Of a DNA stretch of 64,000 bases, positions 33,540 to 42,910 are shown one piece after another. Origin of the DNA: JAKFWF01 sp031374115 (lineage in GTDB: Bacteria; Pseudomonadota; Alphaproteobacteria; Rhizobiales; Hyphomicrobiaceae); the NCBI GenBank assembly GCA_031374115.1, contig JANMNO010000027.1, positions 1-64,000 of the forward strand, given 5' to 3'. The stretch's first letter is position 1; each line of letters begins with the position of its first letter. The notes under the pieces were generated by a model. It was not told the origin of the DNA. It ran no database searches and saw nothing but the letters and a program-made list of their open reading frames with translations. A program made the translations under genes and the position numbers.

Positions 33540-36101
33540 CTACAGCCAAAGCACCTTGCGGCGCAGATCGATGTCATCAGATAGCGCTTTGGAGGGGCCG
33601 ATGTGAGTAATCTGGCCGCGTTCGAGGGCCACGGTGCGGTCGGACAACGCGAGTGCCAAATCGAGATGATGGTCGACGATCAGAATCGAGACTTCCTGGC
33701 GAAGCTTGTCGAAGGCCTCAAAGAGCTCTTCGACGATCGCCGGCGCCAACCCTTCGAACGGCTCGTCGAGCAGCAGGATACGGGTATCTCCTGACAACGC
33801 TCGTGCGACCGCGACCATCTGTTGCTCACCGCCCGACAGATAGTCGGCGGGTGAACGCCAGCGCTCCTTGATGCGCGGGAAAAAAGTGAAGATCTTCTCT
33901 TCCTCCCAAAACATGCCTGCGCCGTTGCGCCTCTTGAGGCGGCCCAGTTCCATATTTTCGGCGACGCTCATGCCGGCAAACAATCCCCGTCCCTGCGGGA
34001 CATAGGAAATGCCGCGCCGTGTGATCACCGAAGACGGTGAACCGGCGAGCGCGTTGCCAGCAAGATCGACCTTGCCTGATGCTGGCGGCGCGATGCCGGT
34101 TATAGTTTTCAGCACCGTCGATTTACCGGCGCCGTTGCGTCCGAGTAAGGCCACAATCTCGTTCTGGCGCACATCGAACGTCACATCGCGCAGGATGTGG
34201 CTCTTACCGTAGAAGGTGTTCACCCCTGCCAGCGTCAGCAGAACCTCGGGCTTGGCGGCGGTCGGGCGGGCTTTTTCCGCCAGCGCGTGAGCACCCGACC
34301 CGATATAGACCTCTTGCACCTTCGGCGAGCTGCGGGCGTCTTCGACGGTTCCATCGACCAGAACCTGGCCCTCGTTCATGACCGTCACGTGGTCGGCGAG
34401 TTCGAACACGCGGTCGATGTCGTGCTCGACGAGGAGCACTGGAATGTCGGTTGAGATCTGCTTGATCAACCGGCCGACGCGATCGCGTTCGGCGGAGGCA
34501 AGGCCCGCGAGCGGCTCGTCGAGAAGCAGAATCCGTGGTTTGGTCGCGATCGCGACGGCCATGTCCAACAGGCGCTGCCCGCCGTAGGAAAGTGACCCAG
34601 CCTCCGCTTTCTCGACGCCTGCCAAACCCATCGTCGAGATGATTGCCGCCGTCTCGCGATTGACGTTTTCAAGGCCTCCCGATGGGCTCCAGATGCTGAA
34701 CCGCTTCGGATCGCGCGCTTGCGCAGCTAGTCTGACGTTCTCCTCGATTGTGAGCGTGGGAAAGAGATTGGTGATCTGGAACGAACGGCCAATTCCAGCG
34801 GTCGTGATTGCCTCTGGGCTCATGCTGGCAACCTGACGGTTGGCGAGCGCGACCTTACCCGTGTCGGGCGCAAACATGCCTGAGATCAGGTTGAAAGCCG
34901 TCGTCTTGCCCGCTCCGTTCGGGCCGATCAGCGCGTGCAGCGTTCGGTCCTTGACGGCAAAGCTGACGCCTTGCACGGCCTTGATGCCACCGAAGCTCTT
35001 GGCGATGCCGCCAACTTCGAGCACGGCGCCGTCGACGTGGCTCGCCGGCTTGAGAAAGTCCGGCAGTACGGTCGCGCCAGCCTGCCGCGATGCCATCGCA
35101 GCGTCGAGCGCGACGGATTTGCGAAACGGTTGCAGCAGCCGCTGGGCGACGCCGACGAGGCCGGTCGGTGAAAACACGATGAAGCCGACGAACAGCAGCC
35201 CAAAGTAAAGCAGCCAGTTCTCGGTCACGCTCGACAGATAATCGCGAAAAATGATGAAAAACACGGCGCCGAGCGCTGGCCCCAAGAAAGAGCGCATGCC
35301 GCCGATCACTACCATGGCGATAAGCTCGCCGGAGAATGGCACGCCGATCGGATCGGCCGATGTCATCCGGTTGTTAAAGAGGAGCAGCGTGCCGGCGAGA
35401 CCCGTGAGCGTCGCCGAAATGACGAACGCGAGCAGCTTGTAGTTCTGCGTCGCATAGCCGACAAACGTCGCGCGCTGTTCGTTCTCGCGGATCGCCACCA
35501 GCACTTGCCCCGCTGGCGAGCGATGAAGGCGCCACAGGAACCACGTGACGAAGAAAGCGATTGTGGCGACCAGTCCGTAATAGTTGATGCGCGTGTCGAA
35601 GCTTACACCCATGTAGACTGGCCGGGTAATCCCGCCGAGTCCGTCCTCGCCGCCGGTGACGGCAGTCCATCGAAACGCGATAACATACAACATGGCGGAC
35701 AGAGCGAGCGTCAGAAGCGAAAAATAAACGCCCCGCCGCCGCAGGATCAGCACGCCAAAAACCGCCGAAAGAACGGCAATGAAAGCTGCAGCCAAGATCA
35801 CAGGCAGAAAGAATGCTTCGGGGAACAGGTGTCGCTGTATCAGGCCCGCTGCGTACGCGCTCAAGCCGAACCATGCGCCATGCCCGAACGACACAAGGCC
35901 GGTGTAGCCGACGAGCACGTTGAGCGCCATGCAGGCAATGGCGAAAATCACGACTTCCGTTGCCGACGTGATGGTCAAGCCGATGGCCGGCATGATGACC
36001 GGCAACGCCAACAGCACGGCGGCGGCCACAAATAGAGGCACGCGATCTTGCATCGTCGTGGCGGGTGCGAAGTTTGTCATCTGCGGGACATGGTCTTGCA
36101 T
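33540..36101 (-). CDS. Fused LivM permease-LivG ATPase-LivF ATPase of a branched-chain amino acid type ABC transporter
   Basis: One 853-residue chain holds three usual subunits. Residues about 20-320 form a LivM-like permease with multiple helices (LNVLVGYTGLVSFGHGAWFGL, RENEQRATFVGY). Residues about 350-590 are a LivG-like ATPase (GPNGAGKTT; signature LSYGGQ; LLLDEPLAG). Residues about 610-850 are a LivF-like ATPase (GRNGAGKST; LSGGEQQM; LLLDEPFEG). The start at 36101 follows the livH stop by eight bases, with GGAG in the gap. With LivH and the binding protein it would import leucine-like amino acids or other acids such as benzoates or amides; the substrate is not readable from sequence. Fusion of all three is uncommon but complete in every motif. 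Confidence 0.92.
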   Translation of the reverse strand: MQDHVPQMTNFAPATTMQDRVPLFVAAAVLLALPVIMPAIGLTITSATEVVIFAIACMALNVLVGYTGLVSFGHGAWFGLSAYAAGLIQRHLFPEAFFLPVILAAAFIAVLSAVFGVLILRRRGVYFSLLTLALSAMLYVIAFRWTAVTGGEDGLGGITRPVYMGVSFDTRINYYGLVATIAFFVTWFLWRLHRSPAGQVLVAIRENEQRATFVGYATQNYKLLAFVISATLTGLAGTLLLFNNRMTSADPIGVPFSGELIAMVVIGGMRSFLGPALGAVFFIIFRDYLSSVTENWLLYFGLLFVGFIVFSPTGLVGVAQRLLQPFRKSVALDAAMASRQAGATVLPDFLKPASHVDGAVLEVGGIAKSFGGIKAVQGVSFAVKDRTLHALIGPNGAGKTTAFNLISGMFAPDTGKVALANRQVASMSPEAITTAGIGRSFQITNLFPTLTIEENVRLAAQARDPKRFSIWSPSGGLENVNRETAAIISTMGLAGVEKAEAGSLSYGGQRLLDMAVAIATKPRILLLDEPLAGLASAERDRVGRLIKQISTDIPVLLVEHDIDRVFELADHVTVMNEGQVLVDGTVEDARSSPKVQEVYIGSGAHALAEKARPTAAKPEVLLTLAGVNTFYGKSHILRDVTFDVRQNEIVALLGRNGAGKSTVLKTITGIAPPASGKVDLAGNALAGSPSSVITRRGISYVPQGRGLFAGMSVAENMELGRLKRRNGAGMFWEEEKIFTFFPRIKERWRSPADYLSGGEQQMVAVARALSGDTRILLLDEPFEGLAPAIVEELFEAFDKLRQEVSILIVDHHLDLALALSDRTVALERGQITHIGPSKALSDDIDLRRKVLWL

Positions 36102-36109
36102 GGCGCTCC

Positions 36110-36988
36110 TCATTCGAAGCGCTGGATGCGCTCGCCGAGCAGGCCGCGCGGCCTGAACAAGAGCACGAGGAGCATCAGAAAGTAGATCGCGGCGGTAGAC
36201 GCTTGCGGATACCCGACGGCAGTGATCACGCCCTTGACCAGGCCAACCAGCAGCGCCGATAGCACCACGCCCCAGAACGAGCCTAGCCCGCCGATCACGC
36301 ACACGACGAAGGCCGGTGTGATGATTTCCTGACCCATCGCCGGATGTACCGAGTAGATCGGCGCCAGCAGCACGCCCGCGAGACCGGCCAAGCCGATACC
36401 GAGCCCGGCCACCGCCATCATGTACGGCTGTAGCGAGATGCCGAGCGCGCCGACCATGTCGGGGTTCTGCACGCCAGCGCGCACGACGCGTCCGAACGCG
36501 GTTTTTTGCAACAGGAACCAGAGCCCGGCGATGCAGCCGATCGCGATCGCAAGCAGGACGCTGCGATAGTAGGAATACACAAAGTCGCCGACGAAAATCT
36601 GCCCTCTCAAGGCTTGCGGGATCGCAACCGAGATTGGCGGGGCGCCGAAAATCACGCGGAGCGCCTGTTCGGCCACCATCGCCAAACCGAAGGTCAACAG
36701 CAGCGATAAGATCGGATCCGAGCGATAGAAGCGCTGGAAGAGCAGGCGTTCCGTAGCGATGCCCAGGAGCGCGACTAACACCGGGGTGACGATTAGCGAT
36801 CCGCCGAACCCCACGTAAGGTAGCACGATTACCGAGATGTACGCGCCGATCGCATAAAACGCCCCGTGCGCCAAATTGACGATGCCGCCAAGTGAAAAGA
36901 TCAGCGACAAGCCAAGCGCGATCAGCAGGTAGTACACGCCGTCCAGTAGGCCGTTCGCAACATGCTGGATGAAAAGCGCGGTATTCAT
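36110..36988 (-). CDS. livH: Branched-chain amino acid type ABC transporter permease
   Basis: The 292-residue protein has eight or nine predicted helices and the LivH signatures GVYYLLIALGLSLIFSLGGIVNLAHGAFY near the N terminus, GRVVRAGVQNPDMVGALGI in the coupling loop and a C-terminal LVLLFRPRGLLGE. It pairs with the LivM part of the fused protein encoded eight bases downstream, and follows the binding-protein gene after a 137-base gap that carries a strong stem-loop. Confidence 0.93.
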   Translation of the reverse strand: MNTALFIQHVANGLLDGVYYLLIALGLSLIFSLGGIVNLAHGAFYAIGAYISVIVLPYVGFGGSLIVTPVLVALLGIATERLLFQRFYRSDPILSLLLTFGLAMVAEQALRVIFGAPPISVAIPQALRGQIFVGDFVYSYYRSVLLAIAIGCIAGLWFLLQKTAFGRVVRAGVQNPDMVGALGISLQPYMMAVAGLGIGLAGLAGVLLAPIYSVHPAMGQEIITPAFVVCVIGGLGSFWGVVLSALLVGLVKGVITAVGYPQASTAAIYFLMLLVLLFRPRGLLGERIQRFE

Positions 36989-37073
36989 GGGTTTGTCCAG
37001 CTGGAAAAGAGGATGCGATACCGGCTTACGAGCGATTCATTCGGTCGCCAACTGACCAACTGAACTGCTCCGA

Positions 37074-37109
37074 TTCTCGTTCTGGCCGTCTCCGCCGCCA
37101 GGACGAGAA
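37074..37109 (-). ncRNA. Intercistronic stem-loop between the binding-protein gene and livH
   Basis: TTCTCGT-T-CTGGC (37074-37086) can pair with GCCAG-G-ACGAGAA (37097-37109) in a 13-base stem with one T-G position and a ten-base loop. It lies 17 bases beyond the binding-protein stop. No U tract follows. Such structures after a binding-protein gene typically protect the upstream mRNA 3' end or reduce read-through, giving more binding protein than membrane parts; that role is inference. Confidence 0.5.
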
Positions 37110-37125
37110 GAGACCCGCGGTCACC

Positions 37126-38394
37126 TCAAGCAGGGAACTTGCACTCGTTCTCTTCCTTGGTGGCGGCGATCACTTCCAGATCCTCGTTCGGGCCGGGCAC
37201 GGCGGCAGACGACTTGAAGATGTCCCACTGGTTCTTGGCTTCGGCCGCCGGTAACGCGGTCACCGTGTACATCTCGTGCATCAACTGATGATCGCTCGGG
37301 CGGAAATAGCCCGGACGCGTTTTCAGCAGATCGAACTTAGCGCCCTTCTCCAGATGCTCGATGATCTTGACCGCTTCCGTGGTCTTGGCTTCGGTCATCG
37401 CCTGGGCCAAGATCTTCACCGCGATATAGTCTCCCCAGGCTTGGTTTTCCGGAGGTTTGCCGTACTTCTTGGTGAAGGCTGCCACGAACGATTTTGTGCC
37501 TGGCGTGTCGAGCAAATGGTGCCACACGACCGGCCAGGTGCCACCGAAGTTCTCCTTGCCGGCGCCCCAGGCGAGGGCGGTATCGAAGCCGAAGCCAGCG
37601 ACCGGGAACTTCAGACCGAACTCGGAATATTGCTTCAGGAAGTTGGTGATCTGGTTGCCGGCAAGATTGGAGATCACGAGATCCGGGTTGGCGCTGCGGA
37701 TTTCGAGCAGGAGGCCGGAGAAGTCGGTCGCGTCGGTCGGCACCAGCTTGTCGGCCGCGAATTGTCCGCCGTTGCCTTCCATGAAGCGCTTGGCGACTTT
37801 CAACAAGTCGTGGCCGAACGCGTAGTCGGCGGTCAGGGAGAACCACTTCTTGCCCTTGACCAGACCCTGCTCCATCAGCGAGCGGCCGCAGGTTTTCACG
37901 TACATCGAGTTCTGGCTCTCGACGTGGAACATGTACTTGTTGCAATTCGAGCCGCGCAGCGCGTCCGAATTGCCGCCGGTATTGATGTACAGGTTTTTGG
38001 TACGCTGGGCGACCTGGGCGATCGTCAGGCACGAGGCCGATGAGATTTCGCCGACGATTGCCGCCACCTTGTCGCGCTCGATCATGCGCTCGGCCTTGGT
38101 TGATGCGGTCTGCGGATTGACCGAATCCTCTTTCAGGATCTCGAGCTTGCGGCCCATGACGCCACCTCCCGCATTGATCTCCTCGACGACGAGATCGATC
38201 GCCTGTACGGCGAACTCGCCGAGCGGCCCGAGAAAGCCGGTGCGCGGTGTAAGGTGCCCAAGGCGGATCGCCTCCGACTGCGCCAAGCTGATCGCCGGGA
38301 ACCCGGTCACAGCAGTGATTGCTGTGGCAGCGCCCGCTCCTTTGATCAAAGAACGTCGTGAAGGCGCATCCGAATTTGATTTGGACTTAGACAT
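37126..38394 (-). CDS. Branched-chain amino acid type substrate-binding protein (LivK-like, Tat-exported)
   Basis: The 422-residue protein is a family 6 periplasmic binding protein. It begins with a twin-arginine signal (PSRRSLIKGAGAATAI), so it folds before export. The mature part has IRLGHLTPRTGFLGPLGEFAVQAIDLVVEEINAGGG, GEISSASCLTIA and FFSLTADYAFGHDLL-like segments. It feeds LivH and the fused LivM-LivG-LivF protein encoded downstream on the same strand. The sequence style is close to proteins for aromatic or short-chain acids and amides as well as leucine, so substrate is open. Confidence 0.9.
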   Translation of the reverse strand: MSKSKSNSDAPSRRSLIKGAGAATAITAVTGFPAISLAQSEAIRLGHLTPRTGFLGPLGEFAVQAIDLVVEEINAGGGVMGRKLEILKEDSVNPQTASTKAERMIERDKVAAIVGEISSASCLTIAQVAQRTKNLYINTGGNSDALRGSNCNKYMFHVESQNSMYVKTCGRSLMEQGLVKGKKWFSLTADYAFGHDLLKVAKRFMEGNGGQFAADKLVPTDATDFSGLLLEIRSANPDLVISNLAGNQITNFLKQYSEFGLKFPVAGFGFDTALAWGAGKENFGGTWPVVWHHLLDTPGTKSFVAAFTKKYGKPPENQAWGDYIAVKILAQAMTEAKTTEAVKIIEHLEKGAKFDLLKTRPGYFRPSDHQLMHEMYTVTALPAAEAKNQWDIFKSSAAVPGPNEDLEVIAATKEENECKFPA

Positions 38395-38581
38395 TTCATC
38401 CTCCGGGTTTGTATTGTCGGCCAGACTGAAGCGCTGGTCTCGTTCGAAATTGTCGATCTATGGCAACATTATCGGCCGCAACTATGATCCCGATCAGGGT
38501 GCGACAGGGCCGGGAGCGTTGTCCAGTGGCGATTTCCGCCGAGCCGCTATGTCCTTCGACAAAGCTTAAGGGGAGAAGATC

Positions 38582-39517
38582 GTGAGCAAGATCAAGACCG
38601 TCGCGGTAATCGGTTCGGGCACCATCGGAGCGAGTTGGGCGGCACTGTTCATCGGTCACGGTTACGATGTGATTGCCACCGACCCGGGACCCGACGCAGA
38701 AGCCCGGATGCGGGCGTTTGTCGCTCGCGCATTGCCGAACGCGAAGCCAGAAAAGTCCGTCGAACAAGGTTCTCTGACGTTTGTTGCGACCTCAGAGGAG
38801 GCTGCAGCCAATGCCGATCTGATCCAGGAAAATGCGCCCGAGCGGGCCGATCTGAAGGTTGATTTGATCGCGCGACTGGAAGCGGCAGCTCCCCCACACT
38901 GCATCATTGCTTCGAGCACGACGGCGTTTCCGCAATCGACGATTGCAATGAAGGCCAAGGACAAGACGCGAGTGATCGTGGCTCATCCCTTTAATCCGCC
39001 GCATTTGGTGCCGCTGGTCGAACTTGTCGGCGTGACACCCGATGCCCCGGCCGTGCTCGCCGCATACCAGTTCTATAAGTCGCTCGGCCGCGAGCCGGTG
39101 ATCCTCAAGAAGGAGGCGGTCGGACACTTGGCCAACCGGCTGCAAGGCGCGCTGATGCGCGAGGCGATGTACTGCCTCGAGCAGGGTATCGCCGGCGTCG
39201 AGGATATCGATCGCGCGCTGCGCTATGGTCCGGGTCTGCGCTGGGCCTTCATGGGTGCATTCCAAACCTATCATTTAGCTGGCGGCGCGGGCGGGATCAG
39301 ACACTACTTCAAGCACCTGGGGGCGAGCCAGACGCAGCGCTGGGCGGCGCTTGGCACGCCGAACCTTACACCCGAGTTCGAGGCTCGCGCGATCGCCGGT
39401 GTAGAGGCGATGATCGGCGATCGTACGATCGCTGATCTGGAGGCCGAGCGCGATCGGGCATTAATCGGCATCGTGGCAGCGGCGAAGGCTGCGCGGTCGG
39501 CAGGCGGTTTCGAATAG
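38582..39517 (+). CDS. 3-hydroxyacyl-CoA/L-carnitine dehydrogenase-like protein
   Basis: The 311-residue protein has the NAD-binding loop VAVIGSGTIGASWAALF, the catalytic His in VAHPFNPPHLVPLVELV and the C-terminal dimer domain (EAVGHLANRLQGALMREAMY, DIDRALRYGPGLRWAFMG) of the short 3-hydroxyacyl-CoA dehydrogenase family. L-carnitine dehydrogenases have the same layout and size, so the substrate could be a hydroxyacyl-CoA or carnitine. GTG 38582 has GGGGAGAAG upstream. It is a single gene between the Liv cluster (divergent) and the ribosomal cluster. Confidence 0.85.
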   Translation: MSKIKTVAVIGSGTIGASWAALFIGHGYDVIATDPGPDAEARMRAFVARALPNAKPEKSVEQGSLTFVATSEEAAANADLIQENAPERADLKVDLIARLEAAAPPHCIIASSTTAFPQSTIAMKAKDKTRVIVAHPFNPPHLVPLVELVGVTPDAPAVLAAYQFYKSLGREPVILKKEAVGHLANRLQGALMREAMYCLEQGIAGVEDIDRALRYGPGLRWAFMGAFQTYHLAGGAGGIRHYFKHLGASQTQRWAALGTPNLTPEFEARAIAGVEAMIGDRTIADLEAERDRALIGIVAAAKAARSAGGFE

Positions 39518-39834
39518 CAGCGCCAACATTGCGGCTGCGACAAAAAAAGTGCATCACAGGGCGGAGAAGTGTTGACCGATGTTGGTCAAGTGTATATGAC
39601 CCCACCAACTCTCACGGTCAGGTGGTAGACCAATTTGCAGATGCGTTCGCGCTCAGCAGGTCTAGACACTGCCGTATCCAAGCAGAGACGCAAATTCGGG
39701 ACCACGACCCGCTACTTCGTAAGAGGTGCGGGTCCTCTGGAATTCGAGCTGGGCGATCGCATTACGCGATGCCTGGCTAATAGGCTTGAGGCTACTCGGT
39801 ATCACGGGTGTCTCGTATAACGGACAAGGGCATC
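39518..39834. other. 317-base gap upstream of rpsL, leader of the ribosomal supercluster
   Basis: No gene is visible. It contains a promoter-like site (39572-39600), and the RNA made from it would have a leader of about 225 bases before rpsL. I see no obvious terminator for the dehydrogenase gene and no tRNA. Confidence 0.6.
39572..39600 (+). promoter_or_regulatory. Candidate promoter with inverted repeat for the str-S10 cluster
   Basis: TTGACC (39572-39577) and TATGAC (39595-39600) are separated by 17 bases. The -35 is one arm of an inverted repeat, TTGACC at 39572-39577 and GGTCAA at 39584-39589 with six bases between, which could be an operator. It is the only good promoter match in the gap before rpsL. 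Confidence 0.5.
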
Positions 39835-40206
39835 ATGCCGACGATTCAACAGCTGATCCGCAAGCCACGGACGCCAAAGACATACCGGGAAAAATCCCGG
39901 CATATGGAGGCGTGCCCGCAGAAGCGCGGCGTTTGTACGCGCGTCTACACGACGACGCCGAAGAAGCCCAACTCGGCACTGCGTAAGGTCGCCAAGATCC
40001 GGTTGACCAACGGCTTCGAGGTCATCGGCTACATCCCAGGCGAAGGCCACAACCTGCAGGAGCACTCCGTCGTCCTCATCCGCGGCGGCCGCGTCAAGGA
40101 TTTGCCGGGCGTTCGCTATCACATCATTCGCGGCGTGCTGGACACCCAGGGTGTCGGTGACCGCAAGCAGCGCCGTTCCAAGTACGGCGCTAAGCGTCCG
40201 AAGTAA
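39835..40206 (+). CDS. rpsL: 30S ribosomal protein S12
   Basis: The 123-residue protein has the invariant S12 sequences CPQKRGVCTRVYT, TPKKPNSALRKVA and GGRVKDLPGVRYH, ending KYGAKRPK. S12 monitors codon-anticodon pairing at the decoding centre. The lysines in TPKKPN and RVKDLPG, whose changes cause streptomycin resistance, are the wild type. The start is ATG 39835. It is the first gene of the supercluster. Confidence 0.98.
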   Translation: MPTIQQLIRKPRTPKTYREKSRHMEACPQKRGVCTRVYTTTPKKPNSALRKVAKIRLTNGFEVIGYIPGEGHNLQEHSVVLIRGGRVKDLPGVRYHIIRGVLDTQGVGDRKQRRSKYGAKRPK

Positions 40207-40279
40207 GTCAGTCGCCGGTTGCAGCTTTCGGGCTCGCCGGTTCTGAACCGCTAAATCTTTTGAAATTTAAGGGCTCGTC

Positions 40280-40750
40280 ATGTCCCGTCGTCACAAAGCA
40301 GAAAAGCGCGAAGTCAACCCAGACCCGAAGTTCGGGGATCTGGTGCTGACCAAGTTCATGAACGCTGTCATGGAGCAGGGTAAGAAGTCGGTCGCCGAAA
40401 ACATCGTTTATGGTGCTCTCGAGCGGATGGAGCAGAAGGTCAAGTCGGACCCGATCGTGCTGTTCCGTTCGGCGCTGGAAAATGTGATGCCGGCTGTCGA
40501 AGTTCGCTCACGTCGTGTGGGCGGCGCCACCTATCAGGTGCCGGTCGAAGTTCGTAACGAGCGCCGCCAGGCGCTGGCCATCCGTTGGATCATCGCTGCG
40601 GCCCGTTCGCGCAATGAGAATACGATGGTGGAGCGGCTGTCGGGCGAATTGACCGATGCTGCGAACAACCGTGGAACAGCGGTTAAGAAGCGCGAAGACA
40701 CGCATAAGATGGCGGAAGCCAATCGCGCGTTCTCGCACTACCGCTGGTAA
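40280..40750 (+). CDS. rpsG: 30S ribosomal protein S7
   Basis: The 156-residue protein (MSRRHKAEKREV to FSHYRW) is typical S7, which nucleates the 16S rRNA head domain and in enterobacteria represses the str operon. It lies 73 bases after rpsL and 28 before fusA. Confidence 0.98.
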   Translation: MSRRHKAEKREVNPDPKFGDLVLTKFMNAVMEQGKKSVAENIVYGALERMEQKVKSDPIVLFRSALENVMPAVEVRSRRVGGATYQVPVEVRNERRQALAIRWIIAAARSRNENTMVERLSGELTDAANNRGTAVKKREDTHKMAEANRAFSHYRW

Positions 40751-40778
40751 TACGAATTACGTTTCGGAGGTACGAGCC

Positions 40779-42857
40779 ATGGCTCGCACGCACAAGATTG
40801 TGGACTACCGCAACTTCGGGATTATGGCGCACATCGACGCCGGGAAAACCACGACCACTGAGCGGATTCTTTACTACTCAGGCAAGTCGCACAAAATTGG
40901 CGAAGTGCACGACGGCGCTGCCACCATGGATTTCATGGATCAGGAAGCTGAGCGCGGAATCACGATTACGTCCGCCGCGACCACCTGCTTCTGGAACGGC
41001 AGGCGTCTCAACATCATCGATACGCCAGGCCACGTCGACTTCACGATCGAAGTCGAGCGCTCGTTGCGCGTGCTCGACGGCGCCGTCTGTGTTCTCGACT
41101 CGAACCAGGGCGTCGAGCCGCAAACCGAGACCGTCTGGCGCCAAGGCGATAAATACGCCGTGCCGCGCATTATCTTTGCCAACAAGATGGACAAGACCGG
41201 CGCCGACTTCTTTATGTGCCTCGATGACATCAAGGAAAAGCTCGGCGCGCGCGCCGTGCCGCTGCAGCTGCCGATCGGCTCCGAGAACAACTTCAAGGGG
41301 ATGATCGACCTCTTGAAAATGACGGCGATGGTTTGGGACGGCGACGGCAAGGATGCCAAGTACGCCGAGGAAGAGATTCCTGCCGATCTTCTGGAGCAGG
41401 CCAAGGAATACCGCGCCGCGATGATCGAGGCCGCCGTCGAAATGGACGACGATGTAATGGCGACCTACCTCGACGGAGTCGAGCCCGATGTAGCGACGTT
41501 GAAGCGGCTGATCCGTAAGGCAACTGTCACGCGCGCTTTTTATCCGATGCTGTGTGGGTCGGCGTTCAAGAACAAGGGTGTGCAGGTTCTCCTCGACGCC
41601 GTAGTCGATTACTTGCCGGCGCCGTCCGATCGCGAGGCGTACAAGTGCATCGATGTCAAGACCGGAGAGGAAACGCTTCGTCGTCCGCTCGATACCGAGC
41701 CGTTGTCGATGATCGCTTTCAAGATCATGAACTTCGAGCACGTTGGCTCGTTGACGTTCTGCCGCATCTACTCGGGAAAGCTCGAGAAGGGCATGGCTCT
41801 TGCGCAAACCACGCGCGACAAGAAAGAGCGCGTCGGCATGATCTACGAGATGCATGCAGATAAGCGTGAAGCCGTCGATGCGGCCTATGCCGGCGATATC
41901 ATCGCGTTGGCAGGTCTCAAGGACACGCGTACTGGCGAGACCCTGTCGGATCCGCAGAAGCCGGTTCTACTCGAGAAGATGGACTTCCCGAACCCTGTCA
42001 TCGAAATGTCGGTCACGCCGAATACCAAGGCCGACCAGGAGAAGATGGCGACCGTCCTGTACAACATGGCGCTGGAAGATCCGTCGTTCCGCGTGTCTGT
42101 CGACCAGGAAAGCGGCCAGACCATCCTGAAGGGCATGGGCGAACTTCATCTCGACATCAAGGTCGACATCATGAAGCGCCCCCCGCACAACATCGACGTG
42201 ACCGTCGGTGCACCTCAAGTTGCCTATCGCGAGACGCTCGCGCGTCCGGTCGATGTCGATTATACCCACAAGAAGCAGACTGGCGGTACGGGCCAATTCG
42301 CCCGCGTCAAGCTCAAGCTCGAGCCGAATGAAGTTGGCAAAGGCAATGAGTTCGTTGCTGCCGTCGTCGGCGGCACGGTGCCGAAGGAATACATTCCGGG
42401 CGTCGAAAAAGGCATCAAGAGCGTTTGGGATAATGGCGTGTTGATCGGCTTCCCGATCGTCGACATGAAGGTTACGCTGCATGACGGCGCGTATCACGAA
42501 GTCGACTCCTCGGCGATCGCCTTTGAGATCGCTGCCCGTTCGGCTCTCAAGGAAGGTTGCGAGAAGGGCGGCATCAAGCTGCTCGAACCGATCATGGACG
42601 TCGAGGTGGTTTCACCTGGCGACTTCGTCGGTGGCGTCATCGGCGACATCAACAGCCGCCGTGGCCAGATCCGCAATCAGGAAATGCGCGGCAACGCGAC
42701 CGTCATCCGCGCATTCGTGCCGCTGGCCAATATGTTCGGCTACGTGAGCCAGCTGCGTTCGATGAGCCAGGGCCGTGCGTCCTATACGATGCAGTTTGCC
42801 CATTATGCGGACGTTCCGCGCAATGTGGCCGATGAAGTGAAGGCAAAATACGCATGA
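40779..42857 (+). CDS. fusA: Elongation factor G
   Basis: From ATG 40779, preceded by CGGAGG, the product is 692 residues. GTP-binding motifs are in order: AHIDAGKTT (G1), GITITSAATT (G2), DTPGHVDF (G3), and NKMDKTG (G4), followed by the translocation domains with RGQI near the C terminus. EF-G drives tRNA-mRNA translocation. An in-frame start upstream in rpsG is ignored. The 140-base spacer to tuf is highly structured. Confidence 0.98.
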   Translation: MARTHKIVDYRNFGIMAHIDAGKTTTTERILYYSGKSHKIGEVHDGAATMDFMDQEAERGITITSAATTCFWNGRRLNIIDTPGHVDFTIEVERSLRVLDGAVCVLDSNQGVEPQTETVWRQGDKYAVPRIIFANKMDKTGADFFMCLDDIKEKLGARAVPLQLPIGSENNFKGMIDLLKMTAMVWDGDGKDAKYAEEEIPADLLEQAKEYRAAMIEAAVEMDDDVMATYLDGVEPDVATLKRLIRKATVTRAFYPMLCGSAFKNKGVQVLLDAVVDYLPAPSDREAYKCIDVKTGEETLRRPLDTEPLSMIAFKIMNFEHVGSLTFCRIYSGKLEKGMALAQTTRDKKERVGMIYEMHADKREAVDAAYAGDIIALAGLKDTRTGETLSDPQKPVLLEKMDFPNPVIEMSVTPNTKADQEKMATVLYNMALEDPSFRVSVDQESGQTILKGMGELHLDIKVDIMKRPPHNIDVTVGAPQVAYRETLARPVDVDYTHKKQTGGTGQFARVKLKLEPNEVGKGNEFVAAVVGGTVPKEYIPGVEKGIKSVWDNGVLIGFPIVDMKVTLHDGAYHEVDSSAIAFEIAARSALKEGCEKGGIKLLEPIMDVEVVSPGDFVGGVIGDINSRRGQIRNQEMRGNATVIRAFVPLANMFGYVSQLRSMSQGRASYTMQFAHYADVPRNVADEVKAKYA

Positions 42858-42870
42858 GCCCGCTGGTCGG

Positions 42871-42910
42871 CGCCAGACAGATAGACCAGGAAACTGGTCA
42901 AGCTCTGGCG
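42871..42910 (+). ncRNA. Structured spacer between fusA and tuf
   Basis: GACCAG (42884-42889) and CTGGTC (42894-42899) pair perfectly around a GAAA loop, and CGCCAGA (42871-42877) with TCTGGCG (42904-42910) pairs outside them, making one long stem with a small internal loop. A second hairpin, CCGGG (42940-42944) and CCCGG (42949-42953), follows. GAAA tetraloops are stable. There is no U tract after either. The structure may modulate relative fusA and tuf expression or RNA processing. Confidence 0.55.

Noticed and set aside
39835..40206. Possible streptomycin-resistance allele of rpsL
   Set aside because: The two key lysines are the normal residues, so no resistance change is visible.
40878..41855. 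325-residue minus-strand frame inside fusA
   Set aside because: Opposite the intact EF-G gene; His- and Leu-rich antisense product with no family pattern.
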